Positions 1-9,516 are shown, numbered from the stretch's first letter. The stretch: DNA of 60,270 nt from Bacteroidota bacterium (GCA_023423835.1 JAFAEW010000113.1:1-60270), one strand, 5' to 3'. The notes: generated by a model from the letters alone, not told the origin. Numbers and translations are program-made.

Positions 1-1
1 C

Positions 2-397
2 CATTATGCAGACCGAACGCCGCATGTTAGCACGAGGGATTACAAAAACTTTGAAAATCTCTGCAAGCGACTCGAAAGTTCGGGATCGGCGATAGCAAGA
101 AAGGTGGAGACTGCTCCCGGAGAATCAATGTCGATGGTATTGCTATTGAGCGATAACGGAAGATTGTACAATATGATGAATTGCACTACAGATGCAGGCA
201 GGAAGCAATCCGCAAATTATTTTTTATACGACCGGATATTTGAAGAATTTTCAGGCCGGCAACTGTGGTTTGATTTTGAAGGTTCAGACCTCGAGGGCGT
301 GAAAGCTTTTTATAAAAAGTTTGGCGGCATCCTTCAACCCTATCCTGCCATTCACATCAACGAGCTTCCTTTCCCTTTGTCGAAAATAAAGCCTTAG
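2..397 (+). CDS. C-terminal part of an acyltransferase-like (GNAT/FemAB-type) hypothetical protein, 5' truncated by the window edge
   Basis: The reading frame is open from base 2 to the stop at 395-397 with no convincing start inside, so the gene begins before the window. About 131 residues are visible. The end of the protein (DFEGSD, then FYKKFGG, then a proline-rich tail) resembles the last part of GNAT/FemAB-like acyltransferases common in Bacteroidota, where an acidic strand is followed by a helix with a KxFG turn. No catalytic residue can be assigned from this part. The stop overlaps the stop of the convergent ispD gene by 4 bases. The family assignment is from general resemblance only; that it is a real gene is much surer than its function. 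Confidence 0.6.
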   Translation, partial: HYADRTPHVSTRDYKNFENLCKRLESSGSAIARKVETAPGESMSMVLLLSDNGRLYNMMNCTTDAGRKQSANYFLYDRIFEEFSGRQLWFDFEGSDLEGVKAFYKKFGGILQPYPAIHINELPFPLSKIKP

Positions 398-1056
398 CGG
401 TTGCTGATAATTTTTTTAGCCAGAAACAGGTCGAGCGGACGGGTGATCTTGATATTGTAAAACTCGCCTTCCACCAAATGGATTTTGGCTCCAAAACTTT
501 CAACTACCGTTGCCTCGTCGGTAAAATCAGGCTGGTATTCCTGTTGAAAAGCCGGTTTAATAACGGATGCGAGGAAGGTTTGCGGCGTTTGAACGATTCT
601 CACGCTTTCCCTGTCTTCAGATTTTGGATGACCGTTCTTTAAAATGCGGATACTGTCAGTGGCGGCAACGGCCGGAACAGCATTTCCGAATTGCAACGTT
701 TCGTTATAACACCGATGGATGAGGGGAATGGAAATTAAACATCTCACGGCGTCATGAACAAATACGACAGACTCCTCCTCTACCCATTTGAGGCCGTTTT
801 TTACGGAATGAAACCGGGTATCGCCTCCGGTAGCAATTTGTATGTGTCTTTCGAACAGGCCGGTAATCTTTTGTCCGTCTTTCTTATATTCTTCCGGCAC
901 TACAACGATTAATTGCAGATCCTGATAGGCTCTGAGGAAAGCATCTATGGTGTACCACAAAACCGGTTTACCGTTAAGGTTTAAGAACTGTTTTGGTGTT
1001 GAATGTCCCATCCTTTTTCCCATTCCACCGGCAACAATCACCGCATATTTTTTCAT
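394..1056 (-). CDS. ispD: 2-C-methyl-D-erythritol 4-phosphate cytidylyltransferase
   Basis: Makes 4-diphosphocytidyl-2-C-methylerythritol from MEP and CTP, the third step of the non-mevalonate isoprenoid pathway in the cytoplasm. The protein is 220 residues, normal for the family. The N-terminal nucleotide-binding loop AGGMGKRMG with the following PKQF is clear, as are VHDAVR near residue 103 and TPQTF further on. The usual family motif is VHDAARP, so the alanine-to-valine change is a mild variation. The start was set at the ATG at 1056 (MKKYAVIVAGG), because the 12 codons upstream in frame do not look like IspD. No ispF lies beside it. The ssb gene lies upstream on the same strand, separated by its own terminator. 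Confidence 0.95.
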   Translation of the reverse strand: MKKYAVIVAGGMGKRMGHSTPKQFLNLNGKPVLWYTIDAFLRAYQDLQLIVVVPEEYKKDGQKITGLFERHIQIATGGDTRFHSVKNGLKWVEEESVVFVHDAVRCLISIPLIHRCYNETLQFGNAVPAVAATDSIRILKNGHPKSEDRESVRIVQTPQTFLASVIKPAFQQEYQPDFTDEATVVESFGAKIHLVEGEFYNIKITRPLDLFLAKKIISNR

Positions 1057-1202
1057 TACACCAAAGGAATGAAATGTTGAGGAAAAAAGCAAAGGTGTTT
1101 TACTGGCCTTCTGTCAAAGACATGTTTTCCTTTCTTCCGCGTTTAAACTTTTTCTGAATCAACAACAAAAAATGAAACAGGATTAAAAACGGTGGCGACT
1201 GG

Positions 1203-1240
1203 CTTATAAAAAGAGACCGCGGCAGAGCAGGCGGTCTCTT
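1203..1240 (-). terminator. Rho-independent terminator of ssb
   Basis: A perfect 10-bp inverted repeat (AAGAGACCGC at 1211-1220 and its complement at 1231-1240) with a 10-base loop. Read on the minus strand it is followed by a short U tract. It starts 22 bases past the ssb stop codon, so it should end the ssb transcript and separate it from ispD. Confidence 0.8.
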
Positions 1241-1262
1241 CAATGATTTATTTGCGATGGAC

Positions 1263-1679
1263 CTAAAATGGCAGATCGTCTGTTGGTTCGTTTGATTCGC
1301 CCTGCGGCGCATTTACAGGTTGTCTTTGATGAAACTCTCCCTCGGTTCCGGAATTTTGCTCATTTCTTGATCCGAGCAACTGAATGTTCATGACTCTTAA
1401 AGTTAAGGAAGCGCCCTGGCGGTTATCGTTTGTCGTATAGGTTCTGATATCCGGCGTTCCTTCTACGTACACTTGTGTTCCTTTTTTAAGATAAGGGGCA
1501 ATTCCCGTTTTTTCATTCCAGTAAGCGCATTCCACCCAGGTAGTCCTTTCCTGCTGGCTGCCTTGCCTGTCTTTAAATTTTTCTGTATGTGCCACACTGA
1601 AATTGATAACCTGGTTGCCATTTACATTGTTAAGCTGGGCGTCTTTGCCCAGGTTTCCGATTACTTGCAGTTTGATCAT
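1263..1679 (-). CDS. ssb: Single-stranded DNA-binding protein
   Basis: Binds single-stranded DNA during replication, recombination and repair. The 138-residue protein has an N-terminal OB fold (about 1-105) beginning MIKLQVIGNLGKDA, with NFSVAHTEK and WVECAYW in the expected places. A low-complexity Q/N/G linker follows, then the acidic tip DDLPF that docks partner proteins. The length is a little short of the 150-180 usual for SSB because the linker is short. It is divergent from mutS with about 150 bases between the starts, so the two repair genes share an upstream region. A strong hairpin terminator follows the stop. Confidence 0.95.
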   Translation of the reverse strand: MIKLQVIGNLGKDAQLNNVNGNQVINFSVAHTEKFKDRQGSQQERTTWVECAYWNEKTGIAPYLKKGTQVYVEGTPDIRTYTTNDNRQGASLTLRVMNIQLLGSRNEQNSGTEGEFHQRQPVNAPQGESNEPTDDLPF

Positions 1680-1819
1680 AAAAGATATTTTAAGTGTTTA
1701 GTAAAGTAAAGCAATATACTAAATATTTTACCAAAAAAATTTTTTTGCAGAAAATTTGTAATCAGCGCCAAAAATTCATTCAAATGATTTTTCTGATGCA
1801 AAATCAGGGGTCTGTTGCC

Positions 1820-1827
1820 TATATTTG
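1820..1827 (+). promoter_or_regulatory. Candidate -7 box (TATATTTG) of mutS
   Basis: A perfect match to the Bacteroidota -7 consensus TAnnTTTG lies only 5 bases ahead of the mutS ATG at 1833. Transcription from this box would begin at or next to the start codon, so the mRNA would be leaderless or nearly so. No good TTTG -33 element is seen at the usual 19-base spacing. Confidence 0.5.
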
Positions 1828-1832
1828 TTTTT

Positions 1833-4469
1833 ATGGCAAAAGCAGCGAAAGATACACCCTTAATGCAACAGCATAAAGCGATCAAACAAAAGTATCCCGA
1901 CGCGATCCTGTTGTTTAGAGTGGGCGATTTTTATGAAACCTTTGGAGAAGATGCCATTAAAGCCTCAAAGGTGCTTGGAATCACTTTAACCAAAAGGAAT
2001 AACGGTTCTGCCAGTTCAAATGAACTTGCCGGATTTCCCCACCATGCCCTCGATACCTATCTGCATAAATTGGTGAAAGCCGGCTATCGTGTTGCCATTT
2101 GCGATCAGCTTGAAGATCCGAAGCTCGCAAAAGGGATTGTGAAAAGAGGGGTAACTGAGATGGTGACGCCCGGACTTGCCACGCACGACCGGCTGCTCGA
2201 GCATGACAGTAATAATTTTCTCGCAGCCGTGCATTTTGATGAACGGATGACCGGCATTGCCTTACTCGATATTTCTACCGGTGAATTTTTTCTCTCCCAG
2301 GGAGACCAGGAATATATTGACAAACTTCTGCAGACTTTAAAACCGGCCGAGGTTATTTTCCAGAGAAACCTGCAGAAGACATTTAAAGAACAATTCGGAT
2401 CAAAGTTTTACACCTACACCCTTGACAGTTGGATTTTTGATCCTGCCTTTGCTACCGAAAGTCTTCTTAAACATTTTCAGACGCATTCGCTAAAGGGATT
2501 TGGAGTGGAAGACATGCAGTTTGGCATCGTTGCAGCAGGTGCGATTTTGCATTACCTTAAAGATACAGAACATCCGAATCTACAGCATATTACAAGTTTG
2601 CAGCGGCTGGAAAAGGATGACTATTTATGGATGGACCGTTTTACCATACGCAACCTCGAATTGCTTCCCGATGCAAAAGAAAACAGTACCTGTTTCCTCA
2701 AAGTGCTGGACAACACAATCAGTCCGATGGGAGCACGGTTGCTGAGACGATGGACGGTCATGCCGTTGAAAGATCCGAAAAAGATCAACGAGCGGCTCGA
2801 TCTGACCGAGTATTTTATAAAGGAAACGGATTTGAGAAAAAGCGTTCAGCATTTGATCAAACAGTGCGGTGATGTAGAACGACTTGTGAGTAAAATTCCT
2901 TCAAAAAAAATTAATCCACGTGAAATATTGCAGCTCGCAAAAGGGCTGCAACAAACCGGAAAAATAAAACAACTCTGCGGCGAGGGAAACAATCCCTACC
3001 TGAAGCGATTGTCGGATGCGTTGAATCCCTGCAGTTATATCGCATCAAAGATTACGGCCGTTATATCTGAAAATGCGCCGGTCTCGGCCGTTAAGGGAAA
3101 TATGATTCTAAGTGGTCAAAACGAAGAATTAGACAGCCTGAGAAAGATCGCTAAGGGAGGAAAAGAATATCTGTTGGATATTCAAAAAGCAGAGGCGGAG
3201 AATACGGGAATCGGCTCGCTCAAGATCGGATATAACAATGTTTTCGGATATTATCTCGAGGTTACACATACCCATAAGGAGAAGGTTCCGGAGCAATGGA
3301 TCCGAAAGCAAACGCTTACCAATGCAGAACGCTATATCACGGCTGAACTCAAGGAATACGAAGAAAAGATAATGGGAGCCGAAGACAGGATTCTTGCAAT
3401 TGAGATGGAAATGTTTGACAAGCTGGTAATTGAATTACAGGATTATATTTCAGCAATCCAGCTAAACGGAAATATCCTTGCAATTCTCGATTGTTTATTA
3501 TGTTTTGCGCAAAATGCGATTCAATATAATTACAAAAAGCCGGAAATTCATGCAGACGCTGATCTTGAGATTTCGCAGAGCCGCCATCCGGTGATAGAAC
3601 GGAATCTTGCGCCGGGCGAAGTTTATGTTCAAAACGACATTTACCTTAATCCGGCAGATCAACAGATAATAATCCTGACGGGGCCGAATATGAGCGGTAA
3701 GAGTGCGATCCTGAGGCAGACTGCCCTCATCACACTGATGGCGCATATGGGAAGTTTTGTTCCGGCAGAAAAAGCGAGAATTCCACTCACCGACAAGATT
3801 TTCACCCGCGTTGGTGCAAGCGATAATCTCAGTGGTGGAGAAAGCACATTCATGGTTGAAATGAATGAAACGGCAAGCATCATCAATAATATTTCTGCGA
3901 GAAGTCTTATTCTCTTGGATGAGATTGGACGCGGCACGAGTACCTATGATGGAATTTCAATTGCGTGGAGCATCGTTGAATTTTTGCATGAATCTCCGGC
4001 GGCTCCGAAAACGCTGTTTGCAACGCATTACCATGAGATCAATGAGCTCGAAAAGAAACTGGAGAGAGTGAAAAATTACCACATCACGCATAAGGAAATC
4101 GGTAATAAGATCATCTTTCTGCGAAAATTCTCGGCCGGTGGCAGTACCAGCAGCTTTGGAATTCATGTGGCGAAAATGGCCGGTATGCCTCCTGCATTAA
4201 CGGCGAGAGCAACGGAAATTCTGCACCAGTTGCAGGAAAAAAATGTGGAAGATTCAACCAGCCTCTCGCCTTCTCAAAACAAGCAGGGACGGCCCTTACA
4301 GGAAAAGATCAAGAAATTATCGGCACCGCAATTACAATTGTCCATCTTTGATGCGCATACTGAAACATTCGAAAATATCCGGAAATTGTTGACTGAAATC
4401 GACATCAACCGGCTTACACCTGTTGAGGCGCTGATGAAATTGAATGAGGTAAAGGGAATGCTGAAATGA
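1833..4469 (+). CDS. mutS: DNA mismatch repair protein MutS
   Basis: Recognises mismatches and small loops and starts MutL-dependent repair. The protein is 878 residues, the usual MutS1 length, with all domains. The mismatch-reading GDFYETFGEDA motif is near residue 35, followed by connector, lever and clamp regions. The ATPase has Walker A GPNMSGKS near residue 617, the STFMVEM loop, and Walker B LILLDEIGRGTSTYDG near 695, then ATHYHE. The start was chosen at the ATG at 1833 (MAKAAKDTPLMQQ) because the sixth codon upstream is only a TTG and the Phe-x-Glu motif then lies at the normal distance. It is convergent with the GNAT gene 33 bases downstream. Two more MutS-family genes lie within 24 kb. 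Confidence 0.97.
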   Translation: MAKAAKDTPLMQQHKAIKQKYPDAILLFRVGDFYETFGEDAIKASKVLGITLTKRNNGSASSNELAGFPHHALDTYLHKLVKAGYRVAICDQLEDPKLAKGIVKRGVTEMVTPGLATHDRLLEHDSNNFLAAVHFDERMTGIALLDISTGEFFLSQGDQEYIDKLLQTLKPAEVIFQRNLQKTFKEQFGSKFYTYTLDSWIFDPAFATESLLKHFQTHSLKGFGVEDMQFGIVAAGAILHYLKDTEHPNLQHITSLQRLEKDDYLWMDRFTIRNLELLPDAKENSTCFLKVLDNTISPMGARLLRRWTVMPLKDPKKINERLDLTEYFIKETDLRKSVQHLIKQCGDVERLVSKIPSKKINPREILQLAKGLQQTGKIKQLCGEGNNPYLKRLSDALNPCSYIASKITAVISENAPVSAVKGNMILSGQNEELDSLRKIAKGGKEYLLDIQKAEAENTGIGSLKIGYNNVFGYYLEVTHTHKEKVPEQWIRKQTLTNAERYITAELKEYEEKIMGAEDRILAIEMEMFDKLVIELQDYISAIQLNGNILAILDCLLCFAQNAIQYNYKKPEIHADADLEISQSRHPVIERNLAPGEVYVQNDIYLNPADQQIIILTGPNMSGKSAILRQTALITLMAHMGSFVPAEKARIPLTDKIFTRVGASDNLSGGESTFMVEMNETASIINNISARSLILLDEIGRGTSTYDGISIAWSIVEFLHESPAAPKTLFATHYHEINELEKKLERVKNYHITHKEIGNKIIFLRKFSAGGSTSSFGIHVAKMAGMPPALTARATEILHQLQEKNVEDSTSLSPSQNKQGRPLQEKIKKLSAPQLQLSIFDAHTETFENIRKLLTEIDINRLTPVEALMKLNEVKGMLK

Positions 4470-4502
4470 TTGAATGCTTTCAAGCGGCCTTCACATTCCT
4501 AT

Positions 4503-5063
4503 TCAACCCATCACATCTGAAACGATCAGACAATAGATGGCAGAATCGAGGAAACGGCCGTTGAAATAAAAGTTTTCTCTGAAGTAGGCTTCCTGCACAA
4601 AACCCATTTTTTGCAACAGCTTTTTCGAGGCCTCGTTTTCCGGATTTATATTCGCTTCAATGGAATGGACATTCATGTCAGAAAACGCGAAATTTGTAAC
4701 CGCCTTTATTGCTTCTGCCATTAATCCCTTCCGGTGATATTTTGGATGCAAAAAATATCCGAGTTCCGCCCGGTGATGTTCTTTTTGAATATTGAAAAAT
4801 CCGATGTTGCCAACCATGGTGTCATCGCCTTTTAAGGTAACGGCCCAGGAAATACCGGTATTATCGCTTTGCCCGGATTTCAACCGTTGATAGAATATTT
4901 TCGCATCCTCTTCCGTCTGGGCCTTGTCTCTGTCAATAAAACGCATCAGTTCATCATTTGACCTTAGCTCAAATAATTGAGGAATGTCGGTTTCTTTCAA
5001 ATCTCTCAAAACGAGTCTTTCGGTTTGAAGTGCAGGAGCAAACTGCAGGTTTAACTGGAGCAT
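4503..5063 (-). CDS. GNAT family N-acetyltransferase (RimJ/RimL-like)
   Basis: A 186-residue protein of the Acetyltransf_3 type, which moves an acetyl group from acetyl-CoA to an amine, often a protein N-terminus or small metabolite. It begins with the typical ETERLVLRDL-like strand (TERLVLRDLKETD, residues 13-25). The middle has GNIGFFNIQKEHHRAELGYFL. The CoA-binding turn follows in the stretch HPKYHRKGLMAEAI, and the C-terminal part has NINPENEASKKLLQKMGF, a signature of this subfamily. The substrate cannot be told. It stands between convergent mutS and the codirectional MutS2-like gene, with 125 bases upstream that could hold a promoter. Confidence 0.9.
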   Translation of the reverse strand: MLQLNLQFAPALQTERLVLRDLKETDIPQLFELRSNDELMRFIDRDKAQTEEDAKIFYQRLKSGQSDNTGISWAVTLKGDDTMVGNIGFFNIQKEHHRAELGYFLHPKYHRKGLMAEAIKAVTNFAFSDMNVHSIEANINPENEASKKLLQKMGFVQEAYFRENFYFNGRFLDSAIYCLIVSDVMG

Positions 5064-5188
5064 ATAGTATTATCTAAGATCAAACGAGTATTAACGATTT
5101 GAAGTTCGCAAAATTTCCGACGATGCAAAAGTTTATATTTTTTGTCAACGGAAGTAGTACGGGGTTAAGGAATCTTCCCGCCGGGAAC

Positions 5189-7300
5189 TTATTCTTTTGG
5201 TCTTTCTTCCACCGCTACCAGGTTGGTCAGTTCTACGCTCATGGGTAATAAACCGATCTGAACAATGGCTCTTTTTCCCCTGATCTCTTTTACTTCACCC
5301 ACCTGATGATTTTTCTTCATTTTTACCTTACTGCCAACAGCGATTTCGGCTCTGATCTCCTTGTATTTCGATTCAACTTTTTTCGCCATTTTCCCGGTTA
5401 TTGCCTGGTCTTTTTTCTTAAACAAGAGATTCTGAACCTGCTTCATTACTTCTTCCTTATTCTCTTTATTTTCCGCTTTCCGCCATTCCAGAACAATCTG
5501 TTTCAATTTTCGTTCGGTCTCTTTCAAATTCGTCATTTTCTCTTCAGTGATCTTGTTTTGATGTTTCAACAATTCAACCTGCTGGCGATGTTTTTCCTTT
5601 GACAAAACCACTTCCATTTCGGTCTTCAGCTTTTCATTTTCGCTGAGGATTTTCTGCAATTCCTTCTTTTCTTTTTCCAGCCTTTGCTGGTCCTGCTCCG
5701 TTCGGTTCAATAGTTTATCGAGCCGGAAATGATCTTCGTCAACCAACTTTCTCGCCCTGTTGATCAGAGGTGCGGGAAGTCCGATCCTCTGGGCGATAGC
5801 GAAAGTATAGCTGCTTCCCGGTTTCCCGATTACCAGTTGATAAAGCGGTTTTAAATTAACTTCATCGAAAGCCATTGCGCCGTTTACAATCCCCGCCGTC
5901 CGATTTGCCATCACTTTCAAATTCAGGTAGTGGGTGGTAACAATGCCAATTGCATGGCGACGAGACAATTCTTCGAGAATAACTTCCGCAAATGCCCCAC
6001 CAAGATTTGGATCGCTTCCGCTTCCCAATTCATCGATGAAAAACAGAGTCCTTCCATTGGCATTTTCAATAAAATATTTCATGTGCAGCAAATGGGAAGA
6101 ATAAGTGCTCAGTTCGAATTGAATGCTTTGCGTATCACCGATGTGAATGAAAAGTTGTTTGAAAATGCCCGTCTGTGAATCGGGATGCACCGGCACCAGT
6201 AATCCGCTTTGTATCATCATTTGGATGAGGCCGCAGGTTTTCATGGTAACGGTCTTCCCGCCGGCGTTCGGACCGCTGATGATCAGGATGCGTTTTTTTT
6301 CATCCAAATCAAGATTAACCGGAATTGTTTTGTTGGAGGTTTCTTTGTTGTACAAATACAATAGCGGATGAAATGCATTGATAAGGTGAATTTCGGCCTT
6401 GTCAGAAACAGATGGAAAATTGCCGTTTATCTGCAGGGCAAACTTTGCTTTTCCTGCAATAAAATCAAACTCGCCGGCAATAACGGTATAATTTTTCAAA
6501 AGATGGCTGTAACCGTTTAGTCTTGAAGTAAGTTCCTTCAGAATACGAAGTACTTCCTTTCGTTCTTCATTTTCCAGGGAATACAAATCATTGTTGATTT
6601 CAATCGTTTCTTCCGGTTCTATGAAAGCGGTTTTCCGGCTGTCGCTTTCGCCGTGTAGAATTCCTTTCACCTGTCGTTTGTGTTCCGAAAAAACCGCCAC
6701 TACCCTTCTGCCGTTGCTGAAACTTTCTTCGATATCGGCCGTATATCCCGATTTATTCAACCTTGCAACCACCTTGTCGAAGACGCGGCTTAATTCAATC
6801 CGCTTTCTGTAGATAGACATCCTTATCTTCTGCAAATCCTGGCTGGCCGAGTCTTTTACAAATCCCGTTTCATCTAAAATCTCGTCGATCAATTCCCCGA
6901 TTACTTTTTCGTAATAACTATCTTCAATCACCTGTGTGAGGGCGGGATAAGCGATTCGCCTTTCATTGTCAAACCAGCGAAAGATCTTTTCGATGGCAGC
7001 TACGAGTTTCCTGATTTCCAAAAATTCCTCACCGGATAAAGTGCTTCCGGGAATCGACAAAAGTTTAATTTCCCGCAAAATGTTGCGGGTGAAATCGTTT
7101 GGAAAATATTGACCGTTTTGAAACAGCAGTTTAAACTCGTTGCTTTGCTGTAATTCGAGGTCAATGAATTCCTTTCTGGTATGTATTCTCAAAGATTCTG
7201 CTTTTTTCTTGCCGTACTCACTCTGGCAATTTTGCTTTAGCAGTTCTTTTATTTTATCAAATTCCAATTGTATCTCCGCAGATGCGGGGTATAATTTCAT
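5189..7300 (-). CDS. mutS2: MutS2-family ATPase lacking the Smr nuclease domain
   Basis: A 703-residue protein with the MutS2 layout. The N-terminal core begins MKLYPASAEIQLEFDKIKEL, with no mismatch-binding domain. The ATPase has Walker A GPNAGGKT, Walker B FFIDELGSGSDPNLGG and VTTHYLNLK. A long charged coiled coil of about 120 residues follows, then a KOW-like segment near the end (VGSKVKMKKNHQVGEVKEI). Family members usually end in an Smr endonuclease domain and reach about 780-800 residues. Here the frame stops after the KOW-like part, and no Smr remnant is visible in the 125 bases downstream. MutS2 proteins are linked to suppression of recombination or rescue of collided ribosomes; without Smr this one may sense or clamp rather than cut. 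Confidence 0.9.
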   Translation of the reverse strand: MKLYPASAEIQLEFDKIKELLKQNCQSEYGKKKAESLRIHTRKEFIDLELQQSNEFKLLFQNGQYFPNDFTRNILREIKLLSIPGSTLSGEEFLEIRKLVAAIEKIFRWFDNERRIAYPALTQVIEDSYYEKVIGELIDEILDETGFVKDSASQDLQKIRMSIYRKRIELSRVFDKVVARLNKSGYTADIEESFSNGRRVVAVFSEHKRQVKGILHGESDSRKTAFIEPEETIEINNDLYSLENEERKEVLRILKELTSRLNGYSHLLKNYTVIAGEFDFIAGKAKFALQINGNFPSVSDKAEIHLINAFHPLLYLYNKETSNKTIPVNLDLDEKKRILIISGPNAGGKTVTMKTCGLIQMMIQSGLLVPVHPDSQTGIFKQLFIHIGDTQSIQFELSTYSSHLLHMKYFIENANGRTLFFIDELGSGSDPNLGGAFAEVILEELSRRHAIGIVTTHYLNLKVMANRTAGIVNGAMAFDEVNLKPLYQLVIGKPGSSYTFAIAQRIGLPAPLINRARKLVDEDHFRLDKLLNRTEQDQQRLEKEKKELQKILSENEKLKTEMEVVLSKEKHRQQVELLKHQNKITEEKMTNLKETERKLKQIVLEWRKAENKENKEEVMKQVQNLLFKKKDQAITGKMAKKVESKYKEIRAEIAVGSKVKMKKNHQVGEVKEIRGKRAIVQIGLLPMSVELTNLVAVEERPKE

Positions 7301-7718
7301 AAGTAAATTCCTTTAATAAATAAAGCAGCTTGAATGGATCAGGCTGCTGTTCGGTATTGGCTTTTTACCTTGCTGCCTAGCAAGCGGATAAAAACGCAAG
7401 AACACTCTTTCATTCTCTTTTTTCCGCGAACTATTCATCACGGCACGTTCGGACTTACTTTTTTGTCTCGATATAAAAAACTAACAAAAAAAATCAAGAC
7501 TGCGGAATAAAGGCTAAAATTTGTTCCAACTCCGCTACGCCAAAGAAGCTATCCATTTGGCTTTTGTACTTCACTCATCGCAGACTCATGTCATCTTTAG
7601 AATATATCCCGTCATCTTTGCCCTTTAGGCTTCATTGAATCAAATTCTTTTTGCGCCTTTTTCCCGAGGTCGTTGTGATATTGACAGACATTAGCTCCTT
7701 ACGACGTATATTATATCG
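7301..7718. other. Gene-less stretch between the MutS2-like gene and lepA
   Basis: About 420 bases with no supported gene. It must contain the promoter of the MutS2-like gene on the minus strand and the 3' region of lepA. A short minus-strand frame near 7610-7695 has natural-looking codons ending in KPKGQR but has no start codon and a stop just upstream. It could be a gene remnant; it was not annotated. Confidence 0.5.
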
Positions 7719-9503
7719 TTAGTCCAGCTTCAACACGGCCAAAAACGCTTCCTGTGGAATTTCTACGTTTCCGATCTGGCGCATCCGCTTTTTCCCTTCC
7801 TTCTGTTTCTCCAATAGCTTTCTCTTACGGCTGATATCTCCGCCATAACATTTCGCGGTTACATCCTTTCTCATGGCGCTGATATTTTCCCGGCCGATAA
7901 TTTTCGCTCCGATGGCCGCTTGTATGGCGATGAGGAATTGTTGGCGTGGCAATAATTCCTTTAATTTCTCACACAGTTTTCTTCCGAAATCTTCAGCACG
8001 ACTGCGATGGATCAAGGCACTTAGGGCATCGACTCTTTCGTTGTTCAGAAGAATATCCATTTTCACAATATCCGCATTTCTCATTCCGATCGGACTGTAA
8101 TCGAACGATGCATAACCTCTCGTCTGACTCTTTAATTTATCATAAAAATCAAACACAATTTCGGTAAGCGGCATTTCAAAAGTCAGCTCTACCCTCGTTG
8201 GCGTGAGGTATTGCTGGTTGATCAGAATACCGCGTTTCCCCAGACAAAGCGTCATAATATTGCCAATGTATTCCGGAAGTGAAATGATCTGCGCCCTGAT
8301 AAAAGGCTCTTCGATATAATCAATCTTCGTAGTGTCCGGCATTTCCGACGGATTGTTTACCACGATCTTTTCGCCTTTTGTGGTATATGCATTGAAACTA
8401 ACGTTCGGAACGGTGGTGATAACGGTTTGATTGAATTCCCTTTCCAGCCTTTCCTGGATGATTTCCATGTGCAGCAATCCCAAAAATCCGCAACGAAAAC
8501 CAAATCCCAATGCCTGGGAAGTTTCGAGTTCGAAGGTAAGAGAAGCGTCATTCAACTGCAATTTATCCATACAATCCCGCAGCTCTTCAAACTCATCGGT
8601 ATTGACCGGGAAAATGCCCGCAAACACCATCGGTTTCACTTCCTCAAATCCCTGGATCATTTTCCCGGGATTGGAAGCCAGGGTAATGGTATCACCCACT
8701 TTTACCTCTTTCGCATTCTTGATACCTGTTATTACGTATCCTACATCACCGGCCTTCACCTCACTTTTTGGCGTCATATTAAGCTTCAACACGCCCACCT
8801 CATCGGCCATGTATTCCTCGCCGGTAGAAACGAATTCAATTTTATCATTCTTCCTCAATATTCCGTTCATGATGCGGTAATAGACGATAATGCCTCTGAA
8901 ACTATTGAAAACGCTGTCGAATATCAATGCCTGCAAGGGCGCGTCATAATCACCGGTTGGTGCAGGAATTCTTTCTACGATTGCATTTAATATTTCTTCA
9001 ATTCCGATTCCCGATTTTCCGCTCGCCAGTAGAATTTCCTCTTCTTTACAACCAATCAGTTCGATGATCTGATCCTTCACTTCCGGAATCATTGCCCCTT
9101 CCATATCAATCTTGTTGATGACCGGAATAATTTCGAGGTCGTTATCGATGGCGAGATAAAGGTTGCTGATCGTTTGTGCCTGGATGCCTTGTGAAGCATC
9201 AACAAGCAGCAGCGCTCCTTCACACGCAGCGAGTGCACGGCTTACCTCATAACTGAAATCCACGTGGCCCGGCGTATCGATGAGATTTAAAGTATAGGTA
9301 GTGCCTTTGTAGGGATATTGAATTTGAATGGCATGGCTCTTAATGGTGATGCCCTTTTCGCGTTCAAGATCCATGTTATCCAGCACCTGGTCCATCATTT
9401 CCCTCGAAGTCACGGTATTGGTATATTCCAATAGTCTGTCGGCCAGGGTGCTCTTCCCATGGTCAATATGTGCGATAATGCAAAAATTCCTGATTTCTTT
9501 CAT
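7719..9503 (-). CDS. lepA: Elongation factor 4 (LepA), ribosome back-translocase GTPase
   Basis: A translational GTPase that binds the ribosome, helps initiation and can reverse translocation under stress. The 594-residue length is typical. GTPase motifs are intact: AHIDHGKST (about residues 10-18), DTPGHVDF, and NKID. EF-G-like domains II, III and V follow, and the LepA-specific C-terminal domain includes YGGDISRKRKLLEKQKEGKKRMR-type sequence near residue 555. The start at 9503 (MKEIRNFCIIAHIDHG) puts the G1 loop at the normal distance. A -7 box, TATCTTTG, lies 13 bases upstream of the start on the minus strand. The gene stands alone, divergent from the sensor kinase gene. Confidence 0.97.
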   Translation of the reverse strand: MKEIRNFCIIAHIDHGKSTLADRLLEYTNTVTSREMMDQVLDNMDLEREKGITIKSHAIQIQYPYKGTTYTLNLIDTPGHVDFSYEVSRALAACEGALLLVDASQGIQAQTISNLYLAIDNDLEIIPVINKIDMEGAMIPEVKDQIIELIGCKEEEILLASGKSGIGIEEILNAIVERIPAPTGDYDAPLQALIFDSVFNSFRGIIVYYRIMNGILRKNDKIEFVSTGEEYMADEVGVLKLNMTPKSEVKAGDVGYVITGIKNAKEVKVGDTITLASNPGKMIQGFEEVKPMVFAGIFPVNTDEFEELRDCMDKLQLNDASLTFELETSQALGFGFRCGFLGLLHMEIIQERLEREFNQTVITTVPNVSFNAYTTKGEKIVVNNPSEMPDTTKIDYIEEPFIRAQIISLPEYIGNIMTLCLGKRGILINQQYLTPTRVELTFEMPLTEIVFDFYDKLKSQTRGYASFDYSPIGMRNADIVKMDILLNNERVDALSALIHRSRAEDFGRKLCEKLKELLPRQQFLIAIQAAIGAKIIGRENISAMRKDVTAKCYGGDISRKRKLLEKQKEGKKRMRQIGNVEIPQEAFLAVLKLD

Positions 9504-9516
9504 AAAAGTTAAACCG

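Noticed and set aside
1100..1312. Minus-strand frame between ssb and ispD, overlapping the ssb end
   Set aside because: It overlaps the ssb coding end and the terminator hairpin, and its sequence (low complexity, many Arg/Leu/Phe) is not protein-like.
7610..7695. Short minus-strand peptide-like frame ending KPKGQR
   Set aside because: No start codon and a stop immediately upstream; too short to support as a gene or assign as a remnant.
8427..8990. Long plus-strand open frames opposite lepA (up to 187 codons)
   Set aside because: They lie wholly inside the intact lepA gene on the other strand and have no family signature or promoter; they are by-products of its codon use.
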